Below are positions 18,558 to 26,897 of a stretch of DNA of 64,000 bases, one piece after another. The notes beneath the pieces are model-generated. The model saw only the letters and a list, made by a program, of their open reading frames with translations. It made no database searches and was not told where the DNA came from. The stretch covers positions 1 through 64,000 of the forward strand of contig NZ_JPRD01000003.1 in assembly GCF_000817815.1 (NCBI RefSeq). Reading direction: 5' to 3'. Position numbers and translations under genes: made by a program. The DNA comes from Vibrio owensii CAIM 1854 = LMG 25443. GTDB taxonomy: Bacteria; Pseudomonadota; Gammaproteobacteria; Enterobacterales; Vibrionaceae. How positions within the stretch are numbered: position 1 is the stretch's first letter; each line of letters starts with the position of its first letter.

Positions 18558-19205
18558 CTAGCGCTTTATCGGGCGAATCCACACCGATAAATCAGGGCAT
18601 TCGTACTGCAAGTGATCCATCAATTGTTTGGCTTCTGAGTAATGGAAATAAACATCACTGAACAAATAGTACGAGCCATGAATGTGATGCTCATATAAAG
18701 GTACAGTTGCACACTGAGCAAATACCTTGTTCGGTGGCTTAACACCAGAGTAGAGCTGAACGACGTAAGCTTTAGAATTTGAGGTCGATGGTTGAGATGG
18801 CTTTGGCGGAGGCGCCGGTTTTGATTTCCTTTGACCCGCTTTTTTCTCTAACAATGAACAGCTGGCAGCATTGATATCAAAAGACATCACTTTCGATTTA
18901 TCTGCGGCATCCAGAACATTGACGCGCTGAGCCTTCGCATCACCAAAACACTCTTTAGCCAAAGCGTAAGTCGCCAGTTCGCTCAATACACAAGATGACG
19001 AATCGTAATAGATTTGCTGCACACCATTATTCAACTGCGCTTGCGGGGAGCATTTCACCATCTGACGAAACTCTGCCCCATCTAATATCCATAAATCGAC
19101 CGCTTCTTGAATCGTGAGCTCTGCCTGTGCACCAGAAGCAAACCCAAAACAACTCAAAAGTAAGCACCAAGAGAAGCAAGGCTTACTTGTATTCGACGAA
19201 AACAC
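18558..19205 (-). CDS. secreted protein with possible SPOR-like C-terminus
   Basis: A signal peptide is clear (CLLLSCFGFASGAQA, cleavage before ELTIQEAV, about residue 29). The mature part has several cysteines, a lysine/proline-rich linker (KSKPAPPPKPSQPS, about residues 127-140) and a C-terminal segment beginning AYVVQLYSG that resembles a SPOR (peptidoglycan-binding) repeat; this last point is an inference from pattern only. The GTG start follows the TAA of the upstream small gene without a gap and its ribosome binding site (GGAGACGAG) lies inside that gene, so the two are translationally coupled. I do not recognise a named family. Confidence 0.65.
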   Translation of the reverse strand: MFSSNTSKPCFSWCLLLSCFGFASGAQAELTIQEAVDLWILDGAEFRQMVKCSPQAQLNNGVQQIYYDSSSCVLSELATYALAKECFGDAKAQRVNVLDAADKSKVMSFDINAASCSLLEKKAGQRKSKPAPPPKPSQPSTSNSKAYVVQLYSGVKPPNKVFAQCATVPLYEHHIHGSYYLFSDVYFHYSEAKQLMDHLQYECPDLSVWIRPIKR

Positions 19206-19472
19206 TTACTCGTCTCCACCACCATCTTGATCAGACGATGCTGGCGCTTTTCGAGCATAGTTTGAGAACGTCTCAGGGCCATCTTTCTCTGCGGCCAATT
19301 TCTCGATTTTCTTATCCGTTTCGTAATTAACCAATGCATAGACAGACCAAATGGCCGCAGGCAACCAACCGATTAAAGTAATCTGCAATAGCAAACAGAT
19401 CACGCCCGCCCAATAACGGCCAATAGTAAAAAATTGAAGCCAAGGAATTAGAATGGCAAGTACTAGTCTCAT
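19206..19472 (-). CDS. Pmp3/YqaE-like small membrane protein
   Basis: An 88-residue protein with two membrane helices (about residues 3-17 and 20-48) joined by a short loop, followed by a charged tail with an acidic, glycine-rich end. The pattern LAILIPWLQFFTIGRYWAG, LLLQITLIGWLPAAIWSVYAL is that of the Pmp3/YqaE family of stress-linked proteolipids. It is the first gene of a two-gene unit with the secreted protein. Upstream on the same strand there is a promoter-like sequence and a terminator-like hairpin, so attenuation is possible. Confidence 0.65.
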   Translation of the reverse strand: MRLVLAILIPWLQFFTIGRYWAGVICLLLQITLIGWLPAAIWSVYALVNYETDKKIEKLAAEKDGPETFSNYARKAPASSDQDGGGDE

Positions 19473-19567
19473 GTCATGTCCTATTAAGTCTTTTATTATT
19501 CATGATCGTATTGCGCACTGATGCTCGGCTTATCAACAAACGGATTGCCGTCGAGATCGCTTTGTTC

Positions 19568-19697
19568 AAAAGAAAAAGCCGCCTAAGAATTTGGAGCTAC
19601 GAACCGACATGTGAAGCAAGACTTAAGCGGCAAGCTGAAAGGGTAAACTAAGCCACTGGAACACAATCTTCTCCACAATGGCATTAGCAAAGGGCAC
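19568..19697 (-). ncRNA. candidate small RNA or attenuated leader
   Basis: On the minus strand a promoter-like pair is present: CTGACA (19732-19727) and TATTGT (19709-19704) with a 17-bp spacer. About 110 bases downstream comes a terminator-like stem, GCCGCTTAAG / CTTAGGCGGC (19631-19622 with 19587-19578, one mismatch), followed by TTTTTCTTTTG. No ORF fits. Either it is a free small RNA of about 130 nt or it is the attenuated leader of the Pmp3-like gene, which starts about 100 bases further on. It matches no sRNA that I know. Confidence 0.45.
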
Positions 19698-19835
19698 CAA
19701 TTTACAATACCGCTATATAGTAACCGTGTCAGAGGGATGAATATTTAGCATCTATAAATCAAGAACAACGGGGATGCATACACAGCGGGAACAATGAAAG
19801 AGAAGTAAAACGGTGTTTCTCGCGTTCTATACATA

Positions 19836-19872
19836 TAAAAAATCCCCCAACAGGAGAGTCACTGTTGAGGGA
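19836..19872 (-). terminator. Rho-independent terminator of glpT-glpQ
   Basis: Stem TCCCCCAACAG (19843-19853) / CTGTTGAGGGA (19862-19872), one mismatch; on the minus strand it is followed by a T tract (19842-19836). Confidence 0.85.
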
Positions 19873-19956
19873 TAATGATTGCTCAATGAGAGCCTATTGT
19901 TACGACATGGCGTGTGACGTAATACTGAGCGTTTCAAACACTCTGTTTTTAGAACT

Positions 19957-21012
19957 TTATTTGTTCAGAAAGTTCACCGCTTTATCAGGGAAGTCAGTAA
20001 ACAAACCATCCACTTTCACCTGATTGTAGAAGATATCCATCATGCCATCGAAGCTATCCGTGTACGCAGGAATACGCCCTGGGTCCGCTCGGAAAGTATA
20101 AGGGTGCACTTGCAAGCCCGCATCTTTTGCCGCTTTCATCAAAGGTTTGATGATGATGTTATCCTTGGTTGATTTGTCATCCACCAACATTGGCTTCCAA
20201 GGACCGATCCCTTCCGCATATTCCGCGACCTTCTTCATACCATTGGCTTCAAACATCCAGTCATAACTGTATGGTGTTGCCTTGTCGCCTTTGTACTCCA
20301 TGGTCTCGTTCCAGTCGGTGTAAGCCATGAGCTGAACGAGCTTTAAATCCATGTCCATTGCAGGCATGAGCTCACTGTTGATGCGCTGAAGCTCATTCGC
20401 ATCAAAACACTGAAGGTATACTTTGTCGTCTTGCGAATCGTAACCGTACTGTTTTAAAACGTTAAGCACCGCTTTTGAGATGTCTTTGCCTTCATGGCGA
20501 TGAAACCACGGCGCTTTGATTTCTGGGTAAATACCGATGTCATAACCCAGCGTTTTATTTAAGCCCTGAATCAGCTCAATTTCTTCGGCAAAAGTAGGTA
20601 CGGTGAAGTCCGATTTCCACATTGGGAATCGTGTCGGATAACCAGCAACCTTGTTCCCTTTCTCGTCGATGTTAAAGCCTTCAGTGACTCGCAATGATTT
20701 GATTTCTGCCAACGTGAAATCAATCGCGTAGTAACGACCATCTTTACGAGCACGGTCTGGGAATCGCTCAGCTACATCGGTCACGCGATCGAGGTAATGA
20801 TCATGCAATACAACGAGTTGATCGTCTTTGGTCATCACCACATCTTGTTCGATGTAGTCTGGTTTCATCGCGTACGCTAACGCTTTTGCTTCTAAAGTAT
20901 GTTCTGGTAGATAACCCGATGCGCCACGGTGCGCGATAACAAGCGGTTGTGCAATTGCTCCAGCTGAGATGCTCAGAGCGAGAACCGTCATGCAAACTGA
21001 CGTTGTTTTCAT
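19957..21012 (-). CDS. glpQ: periplasmic glycerophosphodiester phosphodiesterase
   Basis: GlpQ cleaves glycerophosphodiesters (from phospholipid turnover) to glycerol-3-phosphate and an alcohol in the periplasm. A signal peptide (TVLALSISAGAIAQP, cleavage after about residue 21) is followed by the GDPD domain signature VIAHRGASGYLPEHT with catalytic His and Arg, then EQDVVMTKDDQLVVLHD with the metal-binding Glu/Asp and second catalytic His. PYSYDWM and VDGLFTDFPD lie near the C-terminus. At 351 residues it has the length of E. coli GlpQ. It lies 53 bp downstream of glpT in the same operon, so product and transporter are made together. Confidence 0.95.
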   Translation of the reverse strand: MKTTSVCMTVLALSISAGAIAQPLVIAHRGASGYLPEHTLEAKALAYAMKPDYIEQDVVMTKDDQLVVLHDHYLDRVTDVAERFPDRARKDGRYYAIDFTLAEIKSLRVTEGFNIDEKGNKVAGYPTRFPMWKSDFTVPTFAEEIELIQGLNKTLGYDIGIYPEIKAPWFHRHEGKDISKAVLNVLKQYGYDSQDDKVYLQCFDANELQRINSELMPAMDMDLKLVQLMAYTDWNETMEYKGDKATPYSYDWMFEANGMKKVAEYAEGIGPWKPMLVDDKSTKDNIIIKPLMKAAKDAGLQVHPYTFRADPGRIPAYTDSFDGMMDIFYNQVKVDGLFTDFPDKAVNFLNK

Positions 21013-21065
21013 TGTTCTTTCCTTAGCTTATTGAAGGGGCAGTATTCCACCGCCCCTTTAATGTT

Positions 21066-22433
21066 TTATGACGCCAATGCTTCTTTCTCACGCGCTTTTT
21101 GTTCATGGTGAGCACGCTCGCCAAGAAATGCGTAAGTTAGACAAACGATAGACGTGATACATGAACCGATTAGGATGATAAAGCCGCCATCCCAGCCGAA
21201 GTGGTCTACCGTGTAGCCAAGAATCGCGTTTGCCGCTACCGCACCGCCCAAGTAACCAAATAAGCCAGTTAGACCTGCAGCCGTACCCGCCGCTTTCTTA
21301 GGAGCAAGCTCTAATGCATACAGACCAATTAACATTACCGGACCGTAAATCAAGAAGCCGATTGCAACTAGCGCCATCATATCGACTGCTGGGTTACCTG
21401 CTGGGTTGAACCAGTAAACCAGCACAGCGACGGTGACTAACGCCATAAATAGAATACCGGCAGGAGCACGACGACCTTTAAACAGTTTGTCTGAAATCCA
21501 ACCACACAATAGCGTACCTGGGATACCCGCCCACTCGTATAGGAAGTAAGCCCAAGAAGATTTATCAACCGAGAAGTCCTTCGCTTCTTTGAGGTATACC
21601 GGCGCCCAGTCCAACACACCGTAGCGGATCAGGTAAACAAACGCGTTCGCAATCGCGATTGACCACAACAACTTATTAGAAAAGACATACTTGAAGAAAA
21701 TTTCCTTCGCCGTCATTTCTTTTTCGTGTGACTTGTCGTAATCGTCAGGGTAATCGTCTTTGTACTCTTCAATTGGCGGAAGACCACAAGACTGCGGTGT
21801 ATCTCTTACCGTGAACCAAATAAAGACAGCAACGAGCGTGGCAAAAAATGCAGGAACATAGAAAGCGGTGCGCCAATCGTCGTTAAATGCCCAAAGACCA
21901 AGAATAAATAGTGGACCAATTAAACCACCACCTACGTTATGTGCCACGTTCCAAACCGATACGATCTCGCCACGTTCTTTGCGCGACCACCAGTGAACCA
22001 TGGTTCGGCCACAGGCAGGCCACCCCATACCTTGGAACCAACCGTTTAGGAACAATAGAATAAACATCGCGGTAATGCTGCCCGTAGCCCAAGGCATAAA
22101 GCCGAAGCAGAACATCACAAGTGCAGACATTAATAGACCGCCACTTAAGAAGTAACGAGGGTTAGAGCGGTCAGAAACACTGCCCATTAAGAATTTTGAT
22201 AAACCGTAGGCAATAGAAACGGCAGCTAAAGCAACACCTAGGTCACCACGACTAAAACCTTGTTCAATAAGGTAAGGCATCGCCAAGCTAAAGTTTTTGC
22301 GAACTAGGTAGTAGCCGGCATAGCCGACAAAGATGCCGATGAAGAGTTGCCAACGTAAGCGAGAATAAGTGCTGTCGATCTTATCGGACGATAAGCGATC
22401 GATGTGCGCCTTAGGTTTGAATATTCCAAACAT
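21066..22433 (-). CDS. glpT: glycerol-3-phosphate:phosphate antiporter
   Basis: GlpT is a 12-helix major facilitator that exchanges external glycerol-3-phosphate for internal phosphate. The sequence has the organophosphate:Pi antiporter signature ([17 protein letters not shown] near the N-terminus, then [21 protein letters not shown], the most conserved part of the family). ATG 22433 is chosen because it has GAGG 6-9 bases upstream and gives the usual MFGIFKP start and about 455 residues; an upstream in-frame codon at 22490 would add 19 residues with no ribosome binding site. It is divergent from glpF across an 870-bp regulatory region. Confidence 0.95.
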   Translation of the reverse strand: MFGIFKPKAHIDRLSSDKIDSTYSRLRWQLFIGIFVGYAGYYLVRKNFSLAMPYLIEQGFSRGDLGVALAAVSIAYGLSKFLMGSVSDRSNPRYFLSGGLLMSALVMFCFGFMPWATGSITAMFILLFLNGWFQGMGWPACGRTMVHWWSRKERGEIVSVWNVAHNVGGGLIGPLFILGLWAFNDDWRTAFYVPAFFATLVAVFIWFTVRDTPQSCGLPPIEEYKDDYPDDYDKSHEKEMTAKEIFFKYVFSNKLLWSIAIANAFVYLIRYGVLDWAPVYLKEAKDFSVDKSSWAYFLYEWAGIPGTLLCGWISDKLFKGRRAPAGILFMALVTVAVLVYWFNPAGNPAVDMMALVAIGFLIYGPVMLIGLYALELAPKKAAGTAAGLTGLFGYLGGAVAANAILGYTVDHFGWDGGFIILIGSCITSIVCLTYAFLGERAHHEQKAREKEALAS

Positions 22434-22497
22434 AGGAACCTCATTAATATTGTGAGCGATGGTAGGGAGTATTAAATCGCGAACGAGCAAAAAGGAG

Positions 22498-22509
22498 TTT
22501 CGTTCGAAA
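22498..22509. promoter_or_regulatory. candidate GlpR box upstream of glpT
   Basis: Palindrome TTTCGTTCGAAA, 65 bp before the glpT start. It contains the TTCG/CGAA core of GlpR operators. The spacing between half-sites is shorter than in E. coli, so this is a tentative call. Confidence 0.35.
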
Positions 22510-23202
22510 GTGAGTGCATTCTATGAGATTCGATTTTTATTTCTGTGACAAATGTTGCATAAGAATTAAATTTCAGTAAATACAGAAAATTAGAGGCTTT
22601 TAGTTAGACTGTGCTTCCACTTTCCCCAGATTTCGTTACTGTTCACATACAACATAAAATGCGCAAACGAACAAAGTCATCGCAATATTAAGCGAATCAA
22701 GCGCTCAAATGACCACAGATTCAAGACAAAAATTTATGTTTGAGCAACTTAGACGCTCTAAACTGGGTTCTACCGCCCCAAATAAGTCACGTTGCAACAA
22801 TGTCATTGTGTTAACAATTGAATGCGACAACGACACCCTTCTTCTAACGTTCGCGAACAATCACTTTTAAAACAAAACAGGACACGACATCCACAGATCA
22901 GCGTCTTATCTAACTCCTACTTCGGGCGAATAACAACCTACCGAATAAATATCAGCAATCCCTTATCATCATTAGTGTTAGCTAGCTCTTTAGGGTTAGT
23001 TTTCAACCAATAATCTGGGCAATTTACCACCATTCACGAAGCAGCTTCACAAAACTCCTCTTACCAGTTTGTGCATTGATTTTCACATCGGTAGTTTTAG
23101 GCCGACAAATCGAAGTTGAAGCTTCTGAATCGTTTTGTCGAGTTTCCTTTTTGAGCAAAAGATGCGTCAATTAACAAAAACGAAGAGTTTGATTAACAAA
23201 TT

Positions 23203-23247
23203 TATGCTCAAACGCTCATTTTTAACGCTCGTTTGTTTTCGCAAACG
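23203..23247. promoter_or_regulatory. candidate GlpR operator cluster upstream of glpF
   Basis: TATGCTCAAACGCTCATT (23203-23220) resembles a GlpR operator (E. coli half-site WATKYTCG). It is followed by a further ACGCTCG and by the palindrome CGTTTG-N6-CAAACG (23230-23247), just before an AT-rich promoter-like stretch. The cluster lies 60-100 bp ahead of glpF. Confidence 0.45.
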
Positions 23248-23305
23248 TTTATATATGCACAATAGAACCGTGCTAGATAAGCATAAATATTAAAGGACTC
23301 TTAAC

Positions 23306-24160
23306 ATGACAACGAACAAACACCCCTCACTGCTCGGAGAATGTTTGGCCGAGTTTATCGGTACAGGATTACTTATCTTTTTTGGCGTAGGCTGTGTTGC
23401 TGCATTAGTGTTGACCGGAGCTCAATTTGGTCAATGGGAAATCAGTATTGTATGGGGCTTTGGCGTCGCCATCGCTATTTACTGTACTGCGGGCGTATCC
23501 GGTGCACACATCAACCCTGCCGTAACTATCGCGTTGGCGATGTTCCATGGATTCGATAAGGCAAAAGTAGTGCCTTATATCATTGCGCAAATGCTCGGTG
23601 CATTTTGCTCTGCCGCTTTGGTTTACAGCTTGTACAGTAACCTGTTTACGGATTACGAAATCGCACACAACTTCGTTCGTAGCAGCCAAGACGCATTAGC
23701 GACAGCGGGCATTTTCTCGACTTACCCACATGCTTCTCTCTCTTTCTTTGGCGCTTTTGCTGTGGAATTCGTGATTACTGCAGTGCTAATGTTTGCCATT
23801 CTTGCTCTTGGTGATGAGAACAACGGCGCACCTCGCGGCGCGATGAACCCATTACTTATCGGTATCCTCATTGCGGTTATCGGTGGTTCTTTAGGCCCAC
23901 TGACTGGCTTTGCAATGAACCCTGCTCGTGACTTCGGTCCTAAACTGTTTGCTTACTTTGCAGGCTGGGATTACGCACTGACCGGTGCTCGTGAGATCCC
24001 ATACTTTATTGTTCCAATTCTTGCTCCTATCGCAGGTGCTTGCTTCGGTGGTTGGTTGTACCCGAAAGCGATTGCTGCATATCTGCCACAACAAGGTCAT
24101 GGCTGTACTATCCCTAACCAGTGCGAGACCGAAGAAGAAGCAGAACAAGCTCAAGCTTAA
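23306..24160 (+). CDS. glpF: glycerol uptake facilitator (aquaglyceroporin)
   Basis: GlpF lets glycerol diffuse across the inner membrane. Six membrane helices and the two NPA half-helix motifs are visible (AHINPAVTIA at about residues 67-76 and FAMNPARDFG at about 201-210); the Asp after the second NPAR is typical of glycerol-conducting members. The 284-residue length is normal. glpK follows after 58 bp with its own ribosome binding site, forming the glpFK operon. Confidence 0.96.
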   Translation: MTTNKHPSLLGECLAEFIGTGLLIFFGVGCVAALVLTGAQFGQWEISIVWGFGVAIAIYCTAGVSGAHINPAVTIALAMFHGFDKAKVVPYIIAQMLGAFCSAALVYSLYSNLFTDYEIAHNFVRSSQDALATAGIFSTYPHASLSFFGAFAVEFVITAVLMFAILALGDENNGAPRGAMNPLLIGILIAVIGGSLGPLTGFAMNPARDFGPKLFAYFAGWDYALTGAREIPYFIVPILAPIAGACFGGWLYPKAIAAYLPQQGHGCTIPNQCETEEEAEQAQA

Positions 24161-24218
24161 AACCAACTCATTCGAACATTTACTAAAATATAAATAACGA
24201 AACAAAAGGATTCTTACC

Positions 24219-25736
24219 ATGACTGAGCAAAAATACATTGTTGCCCTAGACCAAGGCACGACAAGCTCTCGTGCTGTCATTCTGGATCATGACGCGAATA
24301 TCGTAAGCGTCGCTCAGCGAGAATTTACTCAGATTTATCCAGAGGCTGGTTGGGTTGAACATGACCCAATGGAAATCTGGGCAACTCAAAGCTCTACTTT
24401 GGTTGAAGCACTTGCAAAAACCGGTATCCGTAGCGACCAACTTGTTGGTATCGGTATTACCAACCAACGTGAAACCACAATTGTATGGAACAAAGAAACA
24501 GGCAAGCCGGTTTACAACGCGATCGTGTGGCAATGTCGCCGTACTGCCGATATTTGTGAAGAATTAAAAGCGCGCGGACTAGAAGATTACGTTCGCGACA
24601 ATACAGGTCTGGTTCTAGACCCTTACTTCTCTGGCACAAAAGTGAAATGGATTCTAGATAATGTTGAAGGTGCTCGTGAAGATGCTGAAGCAGGCAAACT
24701 GCTGTTCGGTACTGTTGACACTTGGCTGGTTTGGAAGATGACCCAAGGCCGCGTTCACGTAACAGACTACACTAACGCATCTCGTACCATGCTGTTCAAC
24801 ATCAATGACCTATGCTGGGATCAGAAAATGCTGGATGAGATGGGTATCCCAGCGTCGATGATGCCTGAAGTCAAACGCTCATCAGAAATCTACGGTCAAA
24901 CCAACATTGGTGGTAAAGGCGGTACTCGTATCCCAATCGCGGGTATTGCAGGTGACCAACAAGCTGCGCTTTACGGTCAGATGTGTGTTGAAGCTGGCCA
25001 AGCGAAGAACACCTACGGTACAGGTTGTTTCTTGTTGATGAACACAGGTCAAGAGAAGGTCACATCGAAAAATGGTCTGTTGACTACGCTAGCATGCGGT
25101 CCAAAAGGCGAGCCAGCTTACGCTCTTGAGGGTGCAGTGTTCATGGGTGGCGCTTCAATTCAATGGCTACGTGATGAAATGAAGATTCTGGCTGGTGCTG
25201 AAGATTCAGAATACTTTGCGACCAAAGTAGATACTTCAAATGGTGTTTACGTTGTTCCTGCGTTTACTGGTCTGGGCGCACCATATTGGGATGCTTACGC
25301 TCGCGGTACGATTGTCGGTCTAACTCGTGGCGTAAACTCTAACCACATTATCCGTGCAACTTTGGAAGGCATCGCTTACCAAACTCGTGATGTGCTAGAT
25401 GCAATGCAAGCAGACTCTGGCATCAAACTCGCAAACCTTCGCGTGGATGGCGGCGCAGTGGCGAACAACTTCCTGATGCAGTTCCAATCTGATGTTCTTA
25501 ATACCGAAGTTCATCGTCCTCAAGTGACCGAAGTGACCGCTTTGGGTGCAGCCTACCTAGCTGGTCTAGCGGTTGGTTTCTGGGATAGCATTGATGAACT
25601 GCAAGACAAAGCAGTGCTCGATCGCACATTCGAACCACATGATGATGAAGAGAAACGTAACCGTCGTTACAAAGGTTGGAAGCGCGCAGTTAAGTGTGCT
25701 CAAACCTGGTCTGAGCTTCACGACGAAGACGATTAA
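24219..25736 (+). CDS. glpK: glycerol kinase
   Basis: GlpK phosphorylates glycerol to sn-glycerol-3-phosphate with ATP, trapping it in the cell. FGGY-kinase motifs are present: [10 protein letters not shown] near the N-terminus (phosphate binding), [10 protein letters not shown], the [17 protein letters not shown] family signature and the C-terminal [17 protein letters not shown] adenosine-binding part. It has 505 residues, close to the E. coli enzyme (502). It is the second gene of glpFK, ended by a strong terminator. Confidence 0.97.
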   Translation: MTEQKYIVALDQGTTSSRAVILDHDANIVSVAQREFTQIYPEAGWVEHDPMEIWATQSSTLVEALAKTGIRSDQLVGIGITNQRETTIVWNKETGKPVYNAIVWQCRRTADICEELKARGLEDYVRDNTGLVLDPYFSGTKVKWILDNVEGAREDAEAGKLLFGTVDTWLVWKMTQGRVHVTDYTNASRTMLFNINDLCWDQKMLDEMGIPASMMPEVKRSSEIYGQTNIGGKGGTRIPIAGIAGDQQAALYGQMCVEAGQAKNTYGTGCFLLMNTGQEKVTSKNGLLTTLACGPKGEPAYALEGAVFMGGASIQWLRDEMKILAGAEDSEYFATKVDTSNGVYVVPAFTGLGAPYWDAYARGTIVGLTRGVNSNHIIRATLEGIAYQTRDVLDAMQADSGIKLANLRVDGGAVANNFLMQFQSDVLNTEVHRPQVTEVTALGAAYLAGLAVGFWDSIDELQDKAVLDRTFEPHDDEEKRNRRYKGWKRAVKCAQTWSELHDEDD

Positions 25737-25773
25737 TTTCTGATAAACGATTAGTTTCCCCCTGATTAATCGT

Positions 25774-25802
25774 AAAGAGCGCCTAATTGGCGCTCTTTTT
25801 TT
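25774..25802 (+). terminator. Rho-independent terminator of glpFK
   Basis: Perfect stem AAAGAGCGCC (25774-25783) / GGCGCTCTTT (25789-25798) with a T run. Confidence 0.9.
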
Positions 25803-25926
25803 GCGTTCGATCGCGGATTCCACACTCCCACAGCTTCTCACAATGCGCTAATTCGAGCACAATAGAGCAAGTTTCTATTTTCGATTTTGAAGCATTGGCG
25901 ATTACCAGTGCACAAGGGAGTGCTAA

Positions 25927-26718
25927 GTGAAGCAAATACCAAGACACCAACAGATTGTTGAGTTGGTGAAAAAACAAGGCTATGTCAGCACGGATGAGCT
26001 GGTAGAAAAATTTAATGTTAGTCCTCAAACTATTCGCCGCGACCTAAATGACCTCGCAGATGAAAACAAAATTCGTCGCTACCACGGTGGTGCAACCATT
26101 CCTCTCAGTTCAGAGAATACCTCATACAACACGCGTAAAGCGCTTAACTTCAATGAAAAAGATGTCATTGCGGAAGAACTCGTAAAACACATTCCAGATG
26201 GCGCAACCTTGTTTATTGATATTGGCACTACTCCAGAAGCCGTCGCTCGAGCGCTCAATAAAAACCACAAACAGCTTCGTGTGGTGACCAATAACATTAA
26301 TGTTGCCACCATCCTTTTACCGAACCCGGAAATCAAAGTGATTTTAGCGGGCGGTGAAGTTCGCAACCGAGACGGCGGCATTGTCGGTGAAGCGACACTC
26401 GATTTCGTCAAACAATTCCGCCTCGACTTCGGTATTTTAGGCATCAGTGGTATCGATTTTGATGGCTCACTACTGGACTTTGATTACCACGAAGTTCGCG
26501 TTAAACAGGCGATTATCGATAACAGCCGCAGCGTTTTCCTTGCGGTTGACCATTCGAAGTTTGGTCGTAATGCGATGGTGAAACTGGGCAATATCGCGCA
26601 ATTGAACATGGTATTTACTAACAAACAACCACCAGAAGAGATTCTCGCGATTCTAAAAGAAGCAGCCGTTCCGCTCGAAGTGGTTGATACACAAATGGAA
26701 AGAGCCATAACCGAATAA
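25927..26718 (+). CDS. glpR: GlpR, DeoR-family repressor of the glycerol-3-phosphate regulon
   Basis: The N-terminal DeoR helix-turn-helix is clear (QIVELVKKQGYVSTDELVEKF, then VSPQTIRRDLNDLAD, residues about 8-44). The C-terminal sensor domain of the DeoR/phosphosugar type follows, where glycerol-3-phosphate is expected to bind and cause release from DNA. It has 263 residues. The GTG start at 25927 has GGGAG six bases upstream. It sits between glpK and glpD, its targets, on the same strand, but terminators on both sides make it a separate unit. Confidence 0.93.
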   Translation: MKQIPRHQQIVELVKKQGYVSTDELVEKFNVSPQTIRRDLNDLADENKIRRYHGGATIPLSSENTSYNTRKALNFNEKDVIAEELVKHIPDGATLFIDIGTTPEAVARALNKNHKQLRVVTNNINVATILLPNPEIKVILAGGEVRNRDGGIVGEATLDFVKQFRLDFGILGISGIDFDGSLLDFDYHEVRVKQAIIDNSRSVFLAVDHSKFGRNAMVKLGNIAQLNMVFTNKQPPEEILAILKEAAVPLEVVDTQMERAITE

Positions 26719-26749
26719 CGTTTACACTCACTATTTACGCGCATAAATG

Positions 26750-26780
26750 ACCTCTGTCTTAATTAGGCAGAGGTTTTTTT
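26750..26780 (+). terminator. Rho-independent terminator of glpR
   Basis: Stem ACCTCTGTC (26750-26758) / GGCAGAGGT (26766-26774), one G-T pair, followed by a T run. Confidence 0.88.
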
Positions 26781-26865
26781 GTGCCCAAATCACACAAAAC
26801 GCTCATAAACGAAAATAAATAATGACCAAAAACGAAAGCTAAGCTAGGATAAACTCATGTTCCAA

Positions 26866-26880
26866 AATGCTCGTTCGCTC
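26866..26880. promoter_or_regulatory. candidate GlpR half-sites in the glpD promoter
   Basis: AATGCTCGTTCGCTC contains a good match to the GlpR half-site WATKYTCG followed by a degenerate second half, 18 bp before the glpD start. Additional ACGAAA repeats upstream (around 26810-26838) may be further half-sites. Confidence 0.4.
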
Positions 26881-26897
26881 ACCAAGAGGTCAAATTT

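Larger units (their letters stand above)
19473..19956. other. spacer between the Pmp3-like gene and glpQ
   Basis: It contains the candidate small RNA (19568-19697) and the glpQ terminator (19836-19872). The remaining sequence shows no gene. Confidence 0.4.
22434..23305. other. long glpT-glpF divergent regulatory region
   Basis: About 870 bp without a credible gene. It contains GlpR-like palindromes close to both genes, an isolated perfect palindrome GTTCGCGAAC (22849-22858) and AT-rich stretches. A 63-codon frame at 22822-23013 has no ribosome binding site and an unlikely composition. The length is unusual for this compact genome and leaves room for a small RNA, but I see no terminator that would mark one. 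Confidence 0.45.

Noticed and set aside
22822..23013. 63-codon frame in the glpT-glpF gap
   Set aside because: No ribosome binding site, low-complexity composition, AT-rich regulatory DNA; not believable as a gene.
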